DNA from: an uncultured Bacilli bacterium
Lineage (GTDB): Bacteria; Bacillota_I; Bacilli_A; RF39; UBA660
Reading direction: 5' to 3'
Length of the DNA: 12,188 nucleotides
NCBI GenBank assembly: GCA_934096715.1
Contig: CAKOMQ010000027.1
Span: 1-12,188, forward strand
Part shown: positions 11,740 to 12,188 of the stretch, one piece after another
Numbering within the stretch: position 1 is the first letter of the stretch
Layout: each line of letters starts with the position of its first letter
Translations under genes and position numbers: made by a program
Notes under the pieces: model-generated
Databases searched by the model: none
Seen by the model: only the letters and a program-made list of their open reading frames with translations
Told to the model about the DNA's origin: nothing

Positions 11740-12188
11740 CTAAACATTTAAAATACTAAATTTATAGATAATTTCTATATTTCTATCTTTATCTATAATA
11801 ATTTTATCTATTAAAGCTCCAATTAATTCTCTTGAAGGATTATCTATATCAATTAATTTTTTTATTTTTTCTTCGTAGTCTTTTATTTCTGACTTATTAA
11901 CTTTCTTTTCTTCTTTTGAATCTTGTAGGCTTTGAATTTTTTCTCTTATTCTAACTAGAGAATTTTCTGTTTCTCTAGAAATTCTTAAATACATTTCTTC
12001 AGATACTATGCCATTAAATTTATCTTGATATAGCATATCTAATTTACTAATTAAGGCTTTTTCTTGCTTTCTTAAATCATTTATATTGTTATTAACTTCA
12101 CTATTATCTTTTTTATTAATACTTTTAGATATTTCTGATATATCTAATTTATTTAAATACTTCTTACAAGTATTTCTAATAACTTCTA
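11740..12188 (-). CDS. Second large serine recombinase, C-terminal part (5' end outside window)
   Basis: The frame is open from the window end (first full codon at 12186) to TAA at 11740, about 148 residues. Visible are a long charged coiled coil, with LYQDKFNGIVSEEMYLRISRE, and an ending NPSRELIGALIDKIIIDKD then IEIIYKFS. The same plan closes the recombinase at 1355-2917 (MLKGIIDEEQYVRVSES; NPTRELIINLVEKIYIYQD; IDIIFTFK). They are clearly different proteins, so this is a second integrase, not a duplicate. The catalytic domain and zinc ribbon would lie beyond the window. An internal ATG (12036) is not the true start. Confidence 0.88.
   Translation of the reverse strand, partial: EVIRNTCKKYLNKLDISEISKSINKKDNSEVNNNINDLRKQEKALISKLDMLYQDKFNGIVSEEMYLRISRETENSLVRIREKIQSLQDSKEEKKVNKSEIKDYEEKIKKLIDIDNPSRELIGALIDKIIIDKDRNIEIIYKFSILNV

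Larger units (their letters stand above)
10704..12188 (-). mobile_element. Edge of a probable second serine-recombinase element
   Basis: Amidase homology stops at 10703-10704. To the right lie a palindrome, an SOS-controlled dinD and the C-terminal part of a second large serine recombinase, all leftward, reaching the window end. The missing amidase 5' end should lie beyond the far side. The exact boundary is uncertain: it could be at the 10683-10704 palindrome, or the recombinase unit could end at the 11717-11735 palindrome with dinD outside it. Confidence 0.5.

Noticed and set aside
1..12188. tRNA, rRNA, riboswitch or CRISPR array
   Set aside because: No cloverleaf, conserved rRNA segment, T-box or known riboswitch core, or regular repeat-spacer pattern was found on reading either strand.

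Overview
The window is very AT-rich (roughly a quarter G+C by eye). It carries a cwlJ-type spore germination hydrolase, a LysM-bearing N-acetylmuramoyl-L-alanine amidase and a LexA-type (DinR) box, so it looks like a spore-forming low-GC Bacillota, most likely a clostridium or relative; genus and species cannot be told from the sequence. UGA is used as a stop and UGG as Trp, so the standard bacterial code applies.

Layout. Bases 1-1226 are chromosomal: the first codons of a leftward gene (1-18), cwlJ on the + strand (228-647), decaying leftward remnants (a SWIM-type fragment and a UPF0158-like pseudogene, 644-1184), then the last 39 codons of a LysM protein ending at a terminator (1224-1343). 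Bases 1337-9875 are an integrated mobile element. Its ends share GGAGATA and carry matching 13-bp inverted arms. Joining the flanks in silico restores one continuous LysM reading frame, so the amidase fragment at 9869-10703 and the LysM tail at 1224-1343 are two halves of one gene split by an 8,532-bp insertion. Beyond the amidase fragment, at about 10704, the same gene is broken again by what looks like a second serine-recombinase element carrying dinD and the 3' end of a second large serine recombinase running off the window at 12188.

Element cargo. All genes read leftward. A promoter with two direct TGTCCCA repeats exactly 21 bp apart (9729-9768) drives an apparent six-gene operon: AAA+ ATPase with a C-terminal helix-turn-helix, a cytoplasmic subtilisin-like (S8) protease, then a DpnII-type GATC restriction-modification set (dpnM, dpnA, an unrecognised 119-residue protein, and the endonuclease dpnB with a TTG start), closed by a hairpin terminator at 3497-3549. 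After it comes a roughly 360-bp non-coding, strongly hairpin-forming stretch, then the integration module: a promoter, two short leader ORFs around a 19-bp perfect inverted repeat, a 59-residue protein and the large serine recombinase, whose stop codon lies inside the right attachment arm.

How it fits together. The element is a defence cassette with its own integrase. The DpnII genes would cut unmethylated GATC DNA and protect the host. The ATPase-protease pair upstream, in the same transcription unit, is the best candidate for a poorly described system: the N-terminal and AAA+ parts of the ATPase would power or gate the protease, and its HTH could bind the direct repeats at its own promoter. 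That last part is inference.
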